DNA of 64,000 nt from Dechloromonas sp. A34 (GCF_026261605.1 NZ_CP102486.1:1302001-1366000); one strand, 5' to 3'. Shown: positions 38,289-49,270, counted from the stretch's first letter. Program-made: numbers and translations. The notes: generated by a model not told the origin, from the letters alone.

Positions 38289-38806
38289 GCGCCGCACTCG
38301 AGCTCTTTCTCGAGTTCGCGCTGCTTTCCTTCGTCGCCTTCGGCGGGGCTACGGCCCTGCTGCCGGAAATGCACCGCGTTGTCGTCGAAAATCATCACTG
38401 GCTCGACGACACGACTTTTACCCACCTCTATGCCATTGCCCAGGCTGCACCGGGGCCGAATGTGCTGGTCGTCACCTTGATCGGTTGGGAAATTGCCGGC
38501 CTGGCGGGGGCCTTGGCGACGACGCTGGCCATGTGTCTGCCGATGAGCGTGCTCATCTACCTGCTGATCGACCGTTGGGAGAGTTTTTCTGGCAAGCGCT
38601 GGCAGAAAGCAGTCAGCATTGGCGTTGCGCCACTGGCGGTTGGCCTGGTTTTTTCCGGCGCGACGCTGATCGCGCAGGCGGCGGGTTTCGGCTGGGCGGC
38701 ATGGGGCCTGGTCGCGGCGACGGTCGTCGTCAATTTGCGGAGCAAGGCGCATCCGCTGTGGCTGATCGGTATCGGGGCGGCGCTGGGTTCGTTGGGCTTG
38801 CTTTAA
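38285..38806 (+). CDS. Chromate transporter ChrA-like, C-terminal half
   Basis: A 173-residue partner of the preceding gene, with a single CHR domain: FVAFGGATALLPEMHRVVVENHHWL and QAAPGPNVLVVTLIGWEIAG. About six hydrophobic segments. ATG 38285 overlaps the previous stop by four bases. Confidence 0.85.
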   Translation: MSAALELFLEFALLSFVAFGGATALLPEMHRVVVENHHWLDDTTFTHLYAIAQAAPGPNVLVVTLIGWEIAGLAGALATTLAMCLPMSVLIYLLIDRWESFSGKRWQKAVSIGVAPLAVGLVFSGATLIAQAAGFGWAAWGLVAATVVVNLRSKAHPLWLIGIGAALGSLGLL

Positions 38807-38844
38807 TACCTAGCAGAAACCGTTAGCAATCTCACGGAGATTGT

Positions 38845-41694
38845 GTGGGTCATTGGCTACACTGGCTCGACATGTCCTCGTCCTTAATTAATATGCGCGC
38901 CATTCGCTATCTGGGATTCACCCTGGCGGTTTCTGCTGCTTTTTCGGGAGCGGCAATCGGGTCCGATCCGAAAGCGTCCCTTTACTACGAAGATGCGCTG
39001 AAGCGTTTTGATAATCAGGATTCCGCCGGGGCGGTGATTCAGCTCAAGAACGCCATCCAGCAGGACCGGACGATGCTCGCTGCCCAGGTGCTGTTGGGCA
39101 AGGCGCTGCTCATGGAAGGTGATCCGATCGGTGCCGAGGTCGCCTTCGAGGAGGCGCTTAATTTGGGGGTGGATCGCAGCGAGGTCATTCTCCCGCTTGG
39201 GCAGGTCTTTCTGATGCAGGGAAAGTTTGATTCCTTGATTCAGCGCCTTGCCCCGTCGGGGCTTTCCGGCGGGCTGCGCCGCGATGTCCTGCTGCTTCGA
39301 GCCAAGGCGTATGCCGCGAAAGGAAATAATCAGCAGGCCGAACGCAGTCTGGAGGAGGCCAGAGGAGTCGATCCGCGATCGGCGAAGGTGCGGGCGGCCC
39401 AGGGGGCGTTGATGCTTCTTCAGGGGCGTGTCGCCGATGCCGCGCGCCTGGTTGATGAAGTCATGACAATTGCTCCGGATGATTCGTCATCGTGGGAGTT
39501 CAAGGCGTCTGTCCTGCACGCGAAGGGAGATGCCAGTGCAGCGCTTGCAGCCTATGCTCAGGTGATGCACCTCAGTTCGCGCAACGTCGACGCTCGTATC
39601 GCGCGTGCCAGCTTGCTGATCGATCAGGGGCAATTGGACGATGCGTCGCGCGATGTCGCGGATATCTTGAAGATATTTCCCAAGGATCCCCGGGGTGCCT
39701 ACTTTCAAGCATTGATTGCCGGTCGGAAAGGTGATGCGGCAACGGCGCAGGAAGCGTTGAAGCGTGTCGTCAATCTGCTTGATCCGGTGCCGATGGCGGT
39801 TCTCGGGGCCAATAAGCAGATGTTGATGATGTTGTCTCTGGCCCATTTCAGTCTGGGCAATCAGGAAAAGGCGATTGCCAGTCTCGGAGAGTTCCTGCGT
39901 CGTTATCCTGGTGATGTGGGGGCGGCAAAACTGCTGGCCAGCATATATCTGCAAAAGGGGCAAACCAGCAAGGTCATCTCCATTCTGGAACCACTCAAGG
40001 CCGGCAATCCCCAAGATGCCAGACTATTCTCGCTGTTGGCGGCGGCCAACATGACGGAAGGGCGTTATGCCCAGGCGAGTCGCTTGCTCGAGGAGTCGCT
40101 CAGGTTGTCAGGCCCCGGGGCCGCCGATATCCGTACTGATTTTGGTCTTAGTCTTCTGGGAGAGGGGCGCAGTGATCTCGGTCTCGAACATCTCCAGCAG
40201 GCGTTTGCCAAGGATCCGAGTCAGACGCGAGCGGGGGTCGCTCTCGCGACCTTGCTGATGCGCAAAGGGCAGTCTGCGAAGGCGGTGGAGGTGGCTGAAA
40301 CGTTAGTCAAGGCTCAGCCCAACGATCTGCTTGCCCTGAATTTGCTGGGTGGCATCAAGGGGGCGGCTGGTGATCTTGCCGGGAGCCGAAGAGCCTACGA
40401 GCGCACTCTCCAGGCTGCGCCCGGGCATGTGCCGGCGATATTGAACATCGCCAAGCTGGATGTGGCGGAAGGCAAGCCGGAAGCGGCGCGCATGCGGTTG
40501 AATGCGCTGCTTAAGGCATCGCCAAAAAATACAGATGCCATGTTTGAGCTGGCGCAATTGGAAGAGCGCATCGGCAACGCGGCAGAAGCCATCCGGTGGC
40601 TGGAAAAAGCGCGCGTCTTTCCAAGTGGGGCGATGCGGGCTGGCTTGTACCTGATTGATCTCTATCTCCGGCAACGGAGTTTCGACCATGCGCTTTCCGT
40701 TGCCAAGGATGTCAATCTGAAAGCCAACGGCGACCTTGTTGCGCGATCTGCCTTGGTGCGAGCCCAGATGGCCATCGGGGATCTTGCCGAGGCGCGCCGA
40801 ACGCTTGCCGAGATGACACGCTTTGCCAACTTTGATGCCGAGGCCCAACTGAATATTGCGCGCATGCAGCGCGCTGCCGGAAATGATCCCGGCGCGTTGT
40901 ATAGCCTTGAAAAGGCTATTGCCGGGACACCGGGCTACCTGCCGGCACTTCTCATGATGGCCGAGATCGAGATTGCTCAAAAAGACTACGCCAAGGCGGA
41001 AGCACGAATCAAGTCATTGCAGCAGCAGCGGCCAAATGATGTCGCGGTTGCCGGTCTGCAAGGTGATCTGCTGATGGCCCGCGGGCAGTATCCGGCAGCC
41101 GCCAACGTCTATCGGCTGCTGCTTGGCAAGACGGGGGCGGAGGGCGTTATCATGCGCCTGTACCGGGCCTACGAATTGTCTGGTGAGCGTGGGCGGGGGC
41201 TGAAGGCTCTTGAAGAATGGACGAAAACACATCCGAACGACTTGATGGCTTTACGTATGCTGGGCGACGGGTATCTGTCGGCGGATGATCCTGCCGGGGC
41301 GAGGCGGACCTATGGGCGGTCGTTGTCGGTCCGGCCGGACGATCCGCTGGTCCTGAATAATTTGGCACAGGCCTTGTTGCGGCAAGGCGATCGAACGGCC
41401 CTGGATACTGCGGAGCGGGCCTACCGGCTTTCCGATCGAGACGCGACGGTGATCGATACCCTCGGTTGGGTGCTGGTTTCCCAAGGGCGGTTCGAACGGG
41501 GCGTGGGGTTGCTCCGCGACGCCCGCTTGCGAGATCCGGAAAGTCGGGAAATTCGCTACCACCTCGCGCACGCCTTGGTCAAAATGGGGCGCTTACCGGA
41601 GGCGCGCGATGAGTTGCGTAGTGCCCTCCGGGATGAAGCTCCCTTTGAGGGGGTGGTGGCCGCGAGAAAATTGCAATTGGAAATTGGCAAATAG
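38845..41694 (+). CDS. prsT: PrsT-like PEP-CTERM system TPR-repeat protein
   Basis: A protein of up to 949 residues built almost wholly of TPR repeats (about 20 units). The start of the mature part (DPKASLYYEDALKRFDNQDS, then AVIQLKNAIQQDR) matches the PrsT family found with exosortase/PEP-CTERM systems. PrsT is described as a lipoprotein, but the signal (MRAIRYLGFTLAVSAAFSGAAIG) has no lipobox Cys. GTG 38845 has a good Shine-Dalgarno (CGGAG, 5 nt); ATG 38893 starts the signal peptide proper. A PEP-CTERM protein gene lies downstream. No exosortase gene is in the window. Confidence 0.8.
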   Translation: MGHWLHWLDMSSSLINMRAIRYLGFTLAVSAAFSGAAIGSDPKASLYYEDALKRFDNQDSAGAVIQLKNAIQQDRTMLAAQVLLGKALLMEGDPIGAEVAFEEALNLGVDRSEVILPLGQVFLMQGKFDSLIQRLAPSGLSGGLRRDVLLLRAKAYAAKGNNQQAERSLEEARGVDPRSAKVRAAQGALMLLQGRVADAARLVDEVMTIAPDDSSSWEFKASVLHAKGDASAALAAYAQVMHLSSRNVDARIARASLLIDQGQLDDASRDVADILKIFPKDPRGAYFQALIAGRKGDAATAQEALKRVVNLLDPVPMAVLGANKQMLMMLSLAHFSLGNQEKAIASLGEFLRRYPGDVGAAKLLASIYLQKGQTSKVISILEPLKAGNPQDARLFSLLAAANMTEGRYAQASRLLEESLRLSGPGAADIRTDFGLSLLGEGRSDLGLEHLQQAFAKDPSQTRAGVALATLLMRKGQSAKAVEVAETLVKAQPNDLLALNLLGGIKGAAGDLAGSRRAYERTLQAAPGHVPAILNIAKLDVAEGKPEAARMRLNALLKASPKNTDAMFELAQLEERIGNAAEAIRWLEKARVFPSGAMRAGLYLIDLYLRQRSFDHALSVAKDVNLKANGDLVARSALVRAQMAIGDLAEARRTLAEMTRFANFDAEAQLNIARMQRAAGNDPGALYSLEKAIAGTPGYLPALLMMAEIEIAQKDYAKAEARIKSLQQQRPNDVAVAGLQGDLLMARGQYPAAANVYRLLLGKTGAEGVIMRLYRAYELSGERGRGLKALEEWTKTHPNDLMALRMLGDGYLSADDPAGARRTYGRSLSVRPDDPLVLNNLAQALLRQGDRTALDTAERAYRLSDRDATVIDTLGWVLVSQGRFERGVGLLRDARLRDPESREIRYHLAHALVKMGRLPEARDELRSALRDEAPFEGVVAARKLQLEIGK

Positions 41695-41696
41695 CA

Positions 41697-41713
41697 TGTC
41701 GGGCTCTTTTACA
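41697..41713 (-). promoter_or_regulatory. Possible PEP-CTERM-associated box
   Basis: On the minus strand this reads TGTAAAAGAGCCCGACA. It resembles the TGTAAA...CGACA element that I recall being reported upstream of PEP-CTERM genes. It lies 3 bp after the prsT stop and about 120 bp before the PEP-CTERM gene. Orientation is opposite to that gene, so the role is uncertain. Confidence 0.35.
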
Positions 41714-41833
41714 GTATTGTTGTTTGTGCCGACTGGTAGATGATTAGTTGTTTGATTTATTGTGATAATTTTTATGGGTATGAGAGTTGCTTTAATTTCA
41801 GTATCCGTGGTTTTGGAATATTTGGGAGGCAAA

Positions 41834-42586
41834 ATGAAAAACAGAATTAGTGTATCCATGCTGACCCTTGGTCTTGCTCTGTTGGCGAGCGCAGGGTCTG
41901 GTTGGGCTACCACCTCTGTTCTCAACAGCACAGTTGATGCCTTGAGCGTGACTGGGTATTCCAATACCGGGACCGGTGGTGCGTTGCAGACGAAAACACT
42001 CACCTGGTATTCGGGCAGTGGCTATGGCGTGAACAGTGGTGGCGAAACCTCTCCCCAGCATTCGCTTGACAACGTGGGCTACAAGGAAGCTTTGTTGCTG
42101 AATTTCGGTGCCAGCACACAGTTGAACTCGGTAAAAATCGGCTGGAAGTACAACGATGCCGATATTACGGTGCTTGCCTGGAAGCCTCTGGATTACATGA
42201 ATCCGGCGATCAGCAATGTCACAGGGCCGACCTTTGGCGCGAGCACGAAGTATTCCGATCTGATCGGATTGGGCTGGAGTCTGGTCGGAAACTACTCGAA
42301 CCTGGTGACGACCTCGGAAAAGTCAGTCAATGTCACCAGTCCGGTGTCGTCCAGTTTCTGGCTGGTAATGGCCTACAACAGCGCGTTTAGTGGCCAGCAG
42401 GCATCGGATGTTTCGGCCAGGGGGTTTGTGGCAGACACCTCGCCGGATTACGGCAAGTTCTACTCGGTGTCGTACTCTTCCGGAACCAAAACACAGACCG
42501 AGGTTTCCGAACCCTCGACCGCATTGTTGCTCGGCGCGGCGATGTTCGGTTTTGTCGGGTGGCGCTCGCGCAAGCGGGCGGCATAA
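41834..42586 (+). CDS. PEP-CTERM sorting domain protein (XDP1-like)
   Basis: A 250-residue exported protein. Signal peptide MKNRISVSMLTLGLALLASAGSGWA; the C-terminal sorting signal is VSEPSTALLLGAAMFGFVGW followed by RSRKRAA, i.e. a (P/S)EP box, a hydrophobic helix and a basic tail, as cut by exosortase. The body (SPQHSLDNVGYKEALLLNFG, VKIGWKYNDADITVLAW) resembles exosortase-dependent surface protein XDP1. ATG 41834 has GGGAGG upstream; a longer frame is rejected. It is probably displayed or released with exopolysaccharide. Confidence 0.85.
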   Translation: MKNRISVSMLTLGLALLASAGSGWATTSVLNSTVDALSVTGYSNTGTGGALQTKTLTWYSGSGYGVNSGGETSPQHSLDNVGYKEALLLNFGASTQLNSVKIGWKYNDADITVLAWKPLDYMNPAISNVTGPTFGASTKYSDLIGLGWSLVGNYSNLVTTSEKSVNVTSPVSSSFWLVMAYNSAFSGQQASDVSARGFVADTSPDYGKFYSVSYSSGTKTQTEVSEPSTALLLGAAMFGFVGWRSRKRAA

Positions 42587-42609
42587 GAAGAATTCATTCC
42601 CGGCATCAG

Positions 42610-42638
42610 GACCGAAGGCGCTTGCCTTCGGTCTTTTT
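42610..42638 (+). terminator. Terminator of the PEP-CTERM gene
   Basis: A 10-bp perfect stem GACCGAAGGC / GCCTTCGGTC with a GCTT loop, followed by five T. Confidence 0.88.
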
Positions 42639-42653
42639 GTGACCTTGCAATGC

Positions 42654-42678
42654 AAACCCGCCATCCGGCGGGTTTTTT
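42654..42678. terminator. Second terminator, between convergent PEP-CTERM gene and hisC
   Basis: A 9-bp stem AAACCCGCC / GGCGGGTTT with an ATCC loop, followed by three more T on the + strand. It lies 3 bp from the hisC stop and can also act on minus-strand transcripts. Confidence 0.8.
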
Positions 42679-42680
42679 GT

Positions 42681-43751
42681 TCAGGTGAGGATGCTACGTA
42701 GCGAACTGGTAAGCGCTTCGCATTCGGTATCGGTGCCGACAGTAATGCGCAGGAACTGGTCTATGCGCGGTAGTTTGAAGTGGCGGACGATGATGCTTCT
42801 TTCACGCAAGGCATTGGCCAGTTTCACTGCATCGTGTCGGGGGTGGCGGGCAAAGATAAAGTTGGCGACCGAAGGCAAGACTTCGAAGCCCTGCGCCTGG
42901 AGTTCTGCGGTCAGGACGTCGCGGGTGGCAATGACTGCCCGGCGGCATTGCTCGAAATGGGTCTCGTCCTCGATCGCGGCAACAGCACCGACGATGGCCA
43001 GGCGGTCCAGGGGGTAGGAATTGAAGCTGTTCTTGACCCGCTCCAGGGCCTCGATCAGCGCCGGATGGCCGACGGCGAAACCGACGCGTAGGCCGGCCAG
43101 CGAGCGGGACTTGGATAGCGTGTGGATGACCAGCAAGTTGTCATATCGGCCGACGAGGCTGATTGCCGTTTCGCCACCAAAATCGATATAGGCTTCATCG
43201 ACGACGATGACCGAATCCGGGTTGGCCTTGACGATCTGCTCGACGGCATCGAGGGCCAGCGCACGGCCTGTCGGGGCGTTCGGGTTGGGGAAAATGATGC
43301 CACCATTGGCCCGGTTCTGGTAATCGGCCGGGTCGATGCTGAAATCCTCGGCCAGCGGTACGGTGTGGTAATCCACACCATACAGGCCACAGTAGACCGG
43401 GTAAAAGCTGTAAGTGATGTCAGGAAACAGGATTGCCTGTTCGTGCTTCAACAGTGCCATGAAAACATGCGCCAGAACCTCGTCGGAGCCGTTGCCGACA
43501 AAGACATGTTGTGGAGTCAGGGCATGCCGTCTGGCGACCGCTGCTTTCAGGAGGTCGGCATTCGGGTCGGGGTAGAGGCGCAGGCGCGCCGCGTCGTCGC
43601 CAAGTTCCGCCTGAATCGCCGCATATACTTTGGGCGAGGGCGGGTAAGGATTCTCGTTGGTGTTGAGCTTGATCAGATTGGCCAGCTTGGGTTGCTCGCC
43701 GGGGATGTAGGGGGTCAGGCCGCCGACGACGGCACTCCAGAACTTGCTCAT
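42681..43751 (-). CDS. hisC: Histidinol-phosphate aminotransferase HisC
   Basis: A 356-residue PLP-dependent class I/II aminotransferase. [25 protein letters not shown] and the PLP-Lys motif [19 protein letters not shown] are clear. It converts imidazole acetol-phosphate to histidinol-phosphate. It lies between hisD and hisB, its usual place, but on the opposite strand, and cannot be cotranscribed with them. The cyclase gene upstream ends 37 bp before it and may be cotranscribed with it. Confidence 0.95.
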   Translation of the reverse strand: MSKFWSAVVGGLTPYIPGEQPKLANLIKLNTNENPYPPSPKVYAAIQAELGDDAARLRLYPDPNADLLKAAVARRHALTPQHVFVGNGSDEVLAHVFMALLKHEQAILFPDITYSFYPVYCGLYGVDYHTVPLAEDFSIDPADYQNRANGGIIFPNPNAPTGRALALDAVEQIVKANPDSVIVVDEAYIDFGGETAISLVGRYDNLLVIHTLSKSRSLAGLRVGFAVGHPALIEALERVKNSFNSYPLDRLAIVGAVAAIEDETHFEQCRRAVIATRDVLTAELQAQGFEVLPSVANFIFARHPRHDAVKLANALRERSIIVRHFKLPRIDQFLRITVGTDTECEALTSSLRSILT

Positions 43752-43788
43752 GGGGATGGTTCAGGCGTGAGGGGGATCGGCCCAAATT

Positions 43789-46389
43789 CTAGCATGGGTC
43801 GGCGCGCGGAGCCGCCGGGCTGAACAGGCGAATGGTGCGGCGGCCGTCAGTCTTAGCGCGATACATGGCGGCATCGCCATGTTCGAGCAGCGTTTCAACC
43901 GACAACCCATGTTCCGGATAAAGGGCAATACCGATGCTGGCTGCGATCTCGACCGTCGCCTGGTCGAGGCGGAAAGGCTGGCAGAGACTGTCGAGGACTT
44001 TTTCGGCTACTCGTAATGCCGCTTCGCGCTGGGTCAGCGTCGGCAGAAGGACGAGAAACTCGTCACCGCCGATGCGGGCGACAGTATCTTCGTCACGAAT
44101 GCAGTTGCCGATACGGCGGGCCACCTGGCGCAGCAGTTCATCGCCAGCTTGGTGGCCATAGGTGTCATTGACCGGCTTGAAGCGGTCGAGGTCGATATAC
44201 AGCAGTCCAGCCTGGCTTCCGCGTCGGGCTGCTTGGGCGATGGCTTGTTGCAGGCGGTCGTGGACCAGGACACGGTTGGGAAGGTCGGTCAGCGCGTCGT
44301 AATTGGCCTGATGCCAGACTTCCTGTTCCTGCCGTTTTTTAACGGTAATGTCCGAGAACAGGCCGACATAGCGCCGAATCTTGTGGTCGGTCTCGCGAAT
44401 GACGGCGATTTTGAGCCAGCCCACGTAGGTCGAGCCATCGCGCCGCCGATTGATGATTTCACCCTCCCAGCGATTCAGTTGCTCAAGGGTCTTGTACATG
44501 GCCTGGTAATACTGCGGGTCGTGGTGGCCGGAGGCGAGAAAGCCCGGGTTGCGGCCGAGTACTTCCGCCGGCGGATAGCCGGTGATGTCCGAAAAGGCCG
44601 GGTTCACGGTGACGATCCGATTTTGTGCATCACACACCATGATGCCCTCGGTGGTTGATTCGAAGACCGATTGGGCAATCTGGTGGGAGGCTTCGAGTTC
44701 GATCAGACGGGAGACGTCAACTGCGGCTATCACTTCGCCGCCAGGCTCGCCATTTGCGCCAGCGGGGAGCGGCCGGGCGCTGACCGCGATCCAGCGCAGA
44801 GGCTTGTTTTTCCGTTCGATGGCATAGAGTTCGTTGGTGAAAACAGGTTCCCTGCGGATGGCGCGCATGCCGGGAAAGTCCTCCGTCGGAACCTTGCGGC
44901 CATCGGCGTAAAGCATGGTGTGGCGACGCTCCTGTAAGGCCTGTTCGTCGACATCGAAGACGTTCAGCGCCGCTTCGTTCCACTGCACGATCCGGCCGTC
45001 CGGGGCGACGATCAGGAGGCCGTCGGGTAGCGCGGCAAAAATGCTGCGCAGCCGTGTTTCGCTTTCCGCAAGCTGGTTTTCCAGCTGACGGCGGAGGCTG
45101 ATGTCGTGGATGATCGAATGTAGCAAGGCGCGCCCGTCCAGCTCAACCGGGGCCGAATAGACCTCGACTTGACGGGTTTCGGCATTGGCTAGTCGGTGCG
45201 GGAAATTGAAATACTGTCGCCGTTCGCTGCCGGCCATCGCCATCTCGGCCTTGATCTCATCGGGCTGGAGTTGATTGATGTCGCCAATGTGCAGGCGAGT
45301 GAACTGTTCGCGCGAGTAGCCATAAAAATGGCAGGCGGCCGGATTGGCATCGACGATCTGGCCGTCTTCCGGATCGATGATCAGCTGAATTGAAGCATTT
45401 TTTTCGAACAGGTGACGATACAGGGTGGCGCTCTTCAGTGCGGCTGCCTGTTCCTTCTCCAGGCGGACGATGAAAAAGGCCAGCGTGCAGGCCAGCAATA
45501 GCACGACGGCAGTGCCCGAAGCGTTGCGGAAGTGGCCGGCCATGATTTCGCGCTCGACCGGTTCCAGGAAGTCGCTGTCGGCGATTCCTGCAGTGATGAT
45601 TAGCGGGTAATGGGCAACGCCTTGCCAGGCGAAACTGCGTTGTACCGGCTCGTGCGAGGCGAGCGAGCGGAAGGTGCCGTAACTGGGCGAGTTTTCCCTG
45701 AGAAATGGGCGATCGGCACGTACCGCCTTGCCCATGTAGTCGTTCAGCTTCGGTGTCCGGCTCAGGTAAGTGCCGTCGGCACGGAAAATCGCGATGACGT
45801 CGTTGTCGCCCAATTCGAATCGGGCCAGTTGTCGAGACAGGAATTCGGGAGAAATGGAGACGACCACGACGCCTTTGAATTGCCCTTTCTCCTCAATGCG
45901 CCGGGCCAACTGGATCGACCAGTTGTTGGAGCGTCGGCCAAAGACCGGCGCGCTGACGAAAAGTTGGTCGCTAAAGCCGGGTTGCTGATGGATTTTGAAA
46001 TGCTCGCGGTCACCGAGAAATACATTCCCGGGGTTGCCCAGGCTGGAATAGGCCAGTACGCCGGCCTGGTCGATGACACCTACCTGAAGGATCAGGCCGT
46101 CCGGCTGAAAGCGCATGGCGCGCTGTACGGCAGCGTCAAACTCTCCGGGATGAACAACGTAATCGTGGCGCAGATCCTCCAGGGTGGTGTCAATGCTGCG
46201 GATCAAGGCTTCGGTTTGTCCGGCGCCGGCGATGGCAAGCCGGCTGGCCGTCTGCATGGCCTGGGCCATCGTTTTTTCGTGCAGTTCGGCCGTTGAGGAG
46301 AGCAGTTGCCACCAATAGAGGCAAATGCTGAGCGCCGTCGTGCCCAGCAAGACGATGGCAATGCTTGTAAATCGACTGATCTTGACCAT
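43789..46389 (-). CDS. Membrane diguanylate cyclase with dCache and PAS domains
   Basis: An 866-residue signalling protein: N-terminal membrane helix (about 9-28), a periplasmic double-Cache-like sensor (about 30-290), a second helix (about 295-315), three PAS domains (about 330-680; each followed by a linker helix) and a GGDEF domain. [11 protein letters not shown] is the active site and RDED five residues upstream is an intact inhibitory site. It should make c-di-GMP. No EAL domain is present. ATG 46389 has GAGGGG upstream and is preferred over GTG 46419. Confidence 0.9.
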   Translation of the reverse strand: MVKISRFTSIAIVLLGTTALSICLYWWQLLSSTAELHEKTMAQAMQTASRLAIAGAGQTEALIRSIDTTLEDLRHDYVVHPGEFDAAVQRAMRFQPDGLILQVGVIDQAGVLAYSSLGNPGNVFLGDREHFKIHQQPGFSDQLFVSAPVFGRRSNNWSIQLARRIEEKGQFKGVVVVSISPEFLSRQLARFELGDNDVIAIFRADGTYLSRTPKLNDYMGKAVRADRPFLRENSPSYGTFRSLASHEPVQRSFAWQGVAHYPLIITAGIADSDFLEPVEREIMAGHFRNASGTAVVLLLACTLAFFIVRLEKEQAAALKSATLYRHLFEKNASIQLIIDPEDGQIVDANPAACHFYGYSREQFTRLHIGDINQLQPDEIKAEMAMAGSERRQYFNFPHRLANAETRQVEVYSAPVELDGRALLHSIIHDISLRRQLENQLAESETRLRSIFAALPDGLLIVAPDGRIVQWNEAALNVFDVDEQALQERRHTMLYADGRKVPTEDFPGMRAIRREPVFTNELYAIERKNKPLRWIAVSARPLPAGANGEPGGEVIAAVDVSRLIELEASHQIAQSVFESTTEGIMVCDAQNRIVTVNPAFSDITGYPPAEVLGRNPGFLASGHHDPQYYQAMYKTLEQLNRWEGEIINRRRDGSTYVGWLKIAVIRETDHKIRRYVGLFSDITVKKRQEQEVWHQANYDALTDLPNRVLVHDRLQQAIAQAARRGSQAGLLYIDLDRFKPVNDTYGHQAGDELLRQVARRIGNCIRDEDTVARIGGDEFLVLLPTLTQREAALRVAEKVLDSLCQPFRLDQATVEIAASIGIALYPEHGLSVETLLEHGDAAMYRAKTDGRRTIRLFSPAAPRADPC

Positions 46390-46519
46390 GCACGCCCCTC
46401 TAAGCTTGGAGCTTAGCACTAAAGTGGTAGGTGGATTCCGTTCCGAGAGGCTGGCCGGAGCGTCCTGTCCGACGGTCGGAGTGGTATCATCGGCCGGTCA
46501 AAACCAATCCGTTCGCACC

Positions 46520-47107
46520 ATGCGGCAAGCCGAAATCACTCGCAATACGCTGGAGACGCAAATCACCGTGCGCCTCGATCTCGATGGCACCGGTCAGGGC
46601 AAGTTCGCCACCGGGGTGCCATTCCTCGATCACATGCTCGACCAGATTGCCCGTCACGGTCTGATCGACCTCGATGTGCAGGCCAAAGGCGACCTCCACA
46701 TCGATGCCCACCACACGGTCGAAGATATCGGAATTACCGTCGGGAAGGCGCTGGCCAAGGCGTGGGGCGACAAGAAGGGCCTGACCCGTTATGGTCATAG
46801 CTACGTTCCGCTCGACGAGGCATTGTCGCGGGTGGTCATCGATCTCTCCGGCCGCCCGGGGCTGGAACTCAATGTCGAGTTCACGCGGGCGATGATCGGC
46901 CAGTTCGATGTCGATCTGATCAGCGAATTCTTCCACGGCTTGGTCAATCATGCCGGAGTGACCTTGCATATCGACAACCTGCGCGGCAAGAATGCCCACC
47001 ACCAGGCCGAGACCATTTTCAAGGCCTTTGGCCGCGCCCTGCGCATGGCGGTAACCCCCGATCCGCGCATGGCCGGGGTCATGCCCTCGACGAAAGGCAC
47101 GCTGTGA
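46520..47107 (+). CDS. hisB: Imidazoleglycerol-phosphate dehydratase HisB
   Basis: A 195-residue monofunctional HisB. The metal-binding motifs [11 protein letters not shown] and [14 protein letters not shown] and the end [10 protein letters not shown] are conserved. ATG 46520 gives the standard length; the frame is open further upstream without homology. A TATCAT hexamer about 35 bp upstream is a possible -10. It heads hisBHAFIE, with overlaps or small gaps throughout. Confidence 0.95.
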   Translation: MRQAEITRNTLETQITVRLDLDGTGQGKFATGVPFLDHMLDQIARHGLIDLDVQAKGDLHIDAHHTVEDIGITVGKALAKAWGDKKGLTRYGHSYVPLDEALSRVVIDLSGRPGLELNVEFTRAMIGQFDVDLISEFFHGLVNHAGVTLHIDNLRGKNAHHQAETIFKAFGRALRMAVTPDPRMAGVMPSTKGTL

Positions 47108-47736
47108 GCATCGCCGTCATCGATTACGGCATGGGCAACCTGCGCTCCGTGTCGAAAGCCCTGGAGCATGTTGCCGGCGGCAAGCAGATTATCGTCACCG
47201 CCGACCCGGCCGTGGTGGCGGCCGCCGAGCGCGTGGTTTTTCCCGGTCAGGGTGCCATGCCCGACTGCATGCGCGAGCTCGATGCCCGCGGTCTGCGTCC
47301 GGCGGTGCTGGCAGCGGCGAAGGACAAACCCTTTCTCGGCATTTGCATCGGTCTGCAAATGCTTTTCGAGCATAGCGAAGAAGGCAATGTCGCCGGTCTT
47401 GGAGTGTTCGCCGGAGAGGTCAAGCGCTTTCCGGACGCCCGCATGGTCGGTGTCGACGGCCAGCGCCTGAAAGTTCCCCACATGGGGTGGAATTGCTTGC
47501 AACAGAAGCCGCATGCGCTGTGGGCCAAGATCGCCGACGGGGCGCGCTTCTACTTCGTGCATAGCTATTGTGTGCAGCCGGCCGATTCCTCGGTCGTGAC
47601 TGGCACTGCGGAATATGGCATCCCCTTTACCTGTGCTGTGGGGCGGGATAATATCTTCGCCGTCCAGTTCCACCCCGAGAAGAGCGCCCAGGACGGTCTG
47701 CAGCTTTTGAAAAATTTCGTCGAGTGGCGTCCGTAA
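47104..47736 (+). CDS. hisH: Imidazole glycerol phosphate synthase glutaminase subunit HisH
   Basis: A 210-residue class I glutamine amidotransferase that feeds ammonia to HisF. Catalytic Cys in [10 protein letters not shown], His and Glu in [26 protein letters not shown] opens the protein. GTG 47104 overlaps hisB by four bases. Confidence 0.95.
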   Translation: MSIAVIDYGMGNLRSVSKALEHVAGGKQIIVTADPAVVAAAERVVFPGQGAMPDCMRELDARGLRPAVLAAAKDKPFLGICIGLQMLFEHSEEGNVAGLGVFAGEVKRFPDARMVGVDGQRLKVPHMGWNCLQQKPHALWAKIADGARFYFVHSYCVQPADSSVVTGTAEYGIPFTCAVGRDNIFAVQFHPEKSAQDGLQLLKNFVEWRP

Positions 47737-47771
47737 GACGATGTCTTCCGTTTAATTCTCATCCAAATCCC

Positions 47772-48512
47772 ATGCTGATTATTCCTGCCATTGATCTGAA
47801 GGACGGCCAGTGCGTGCGTCTGAAACAAGGCCTGATGGAACAGGCCACCGTCTTTTCCGACAGTCCGGCCGAAATGGCCCGCCACTGGCTGGAGAAGGGC
47901 GCACGGCGCCTGCATCTGGTCGACTTGAACGGGGCTTTTGCCGGCAAGCCGAAAAACGAATCGGCGATCAAGGCGATCCTCAAGGTCGTCGGCGACGATA
48001 TCCCGGTGCAACTCGGTGGCGGTATTCGCGATCTCGATACTATCGAACGTTGCCTCGATGATGGCATCTCCTACGTCATCATCGGTACGGCAGCGGTCAA
48101 GAATCCCGGCTTTCTGCATGATGCCTGCACGGCTTTCCCCGGGCACATCATCGTCGGACTCGATGCCAAGGACGGTAAGGTGGCAACCGATGGTTGGTCC
48201 AAGCTGACCGGCCACGATGTCGTCGATCTGGGTAAGAAATACGAGGATTACGGCGTCGAGTCGATTATCTACACCGATATCGGCCGTGACGGCATGCTCT
48301 CCGGGATCAATATCGAAGCCACAGTGCGCCTGGCGCAAGCCCTGACCATCCCGGTGATCGCCTCCGGCGGCCTTTCCAACCTCGATGACATCAAGGCGCT
48401 GTGCGCCGTCGAGCGCGAGGGCGTGATTGGAACCATCGCCGGGCGTGCGGTTTACGACGGTTCTCTCGACTTCCAGGCTGCGCAGAAAATGGCCGACGAG
48501 CTGGGCGCCTGA
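47772..48512 (+). CDS. hisA: ProFAR isomerase HisA
   Basis: A 246-residue (beta/alpha)8 isomerase. [18 protein letters not shown] at the start and the two phosphate-binding sites ([12 protein letters not shown] and [11 protein letters not shown]) are clear. ATG 47772 follows a 35-bp gap after hisH. Confidence 0.95.
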   Translation: MLIIPAIDLKDGQCVRLKQGLMEQATVFSDSPAEMARHWLEKGARRLHLVDLNGAFAGKPKNESAIKAILKVVGDDIPVQLGGGIRDLDTIERCLDDGISYVIIGTAAVKNPGFLHDACTAFPGHIIVGLDAKDGKVATDGWSKLTGHDVVDLGKKYEDYGVESIIYTDIGRDGMLSGINIEATVRLAQALTIPVIASGGLSNLDDIKALCAVEREGVIGTIAGRAVYDGSLDFQAAQKMADELGA

Positions 48513-49270
48513 TGCTTGCCAAACGGATCATTCCCTGTCTCGATGTCACGGCGGGCCGCGTTGTCAAAGGGACCAACTTTGTCGACCTGCGCGATGCCGG
48601 CGATCCGATCGAGATCGCCCGCCGTTACGACGAGCAGGGCGCCGATGAGGTGACTTTTCTCGACATCACGGCATCCAGCGACCAGCGCGACATCATTCTG
48701 CACATCGTCGAAGCCTGTGCCGAGCAGGTCTTCATTCCGCTGACCGTCGGTGGCGGCGTGCGCAAGGTCGAGGATGTCCGTCGCCTGCTCAATGCCGGCG
48801 CCGACAAGGTGTCGATGAATACGGCGGCGGTCAATGATCCCGATCTGGTCTTCAATGCCTCCAGCAAGGTGGGTTCGCAGTGCATCGTGGTGGCCATCGA
48901 TGCCAAGCAGGTCGCACCGGGCAAGTGGCACGTCTTTACCCATGGCGGTCGCAACGATACTGGGCTGGATGCGGTCGATTGGGCGAAAAAGGTCGCGGGT
49001 CTCGGTGCTGGTGAAATCCTGTTGACCAGCATGGATCGCGACGGCACCAAGAATGGCTTCGATCTGGCGCTGACCCGGGCTGTCTCCGATGCCGTCACGA
49101 TTCCGGTTATCGCATCCGGCGGGGTTGGCAATTTGCAGCACTTGGCCGATGGCGTGACCGAAGGTAGGGCCGATGCGGTACTGGCTGCCTCGATCTTCCA
49201 TTTCGGGGAATACACCGTCCGTCAGGCCAAGGAGTTCATGGCCAGCCGGGGCATTGAAGTCCGTTTGTGA
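48512..49270 (+). CDS. hisF: Imidazole glycerol phosphate synthase cyclase subunit HisF
   Basis: A 252-residue (beta/alpha)8 cyclase. [37 protein letters not shown] and [11 protein letters not shown] show the catalytic Asp residues and phosphate sites. The start shares one base with the hisA stop (TGATG). Confidence 0.95.
   Translation: MLAKRIIPCLDVTAGRVVKGTNFVDLRDAGDPIEIARRYDEQGADEVTFLDITASSDQRDIILHIVEACAEQVFIPLTVGGGVRKVEDVRRLLNAGADKVSMNTAAVNDPDLVFNASSKVGSQCIVVAIDAKQVAPGKWHVFTHGGRNDTGLDAVDWAKKVAGLGAGEILLTSMDRDGTKNGFDLALTRAVSDAVTIPVIASGGVGNLQHLADGVTEGRADAVLAASIFHFGEYTVRQAKEFMASRGIEVRL

Noticed and set aside
46400..46416. Hairpin CTAAGC/GCTTAG upstream of the cyclase gene
   Set aside because: Only six base pairs with no T-run; it overlaps the leader and has no clear role.
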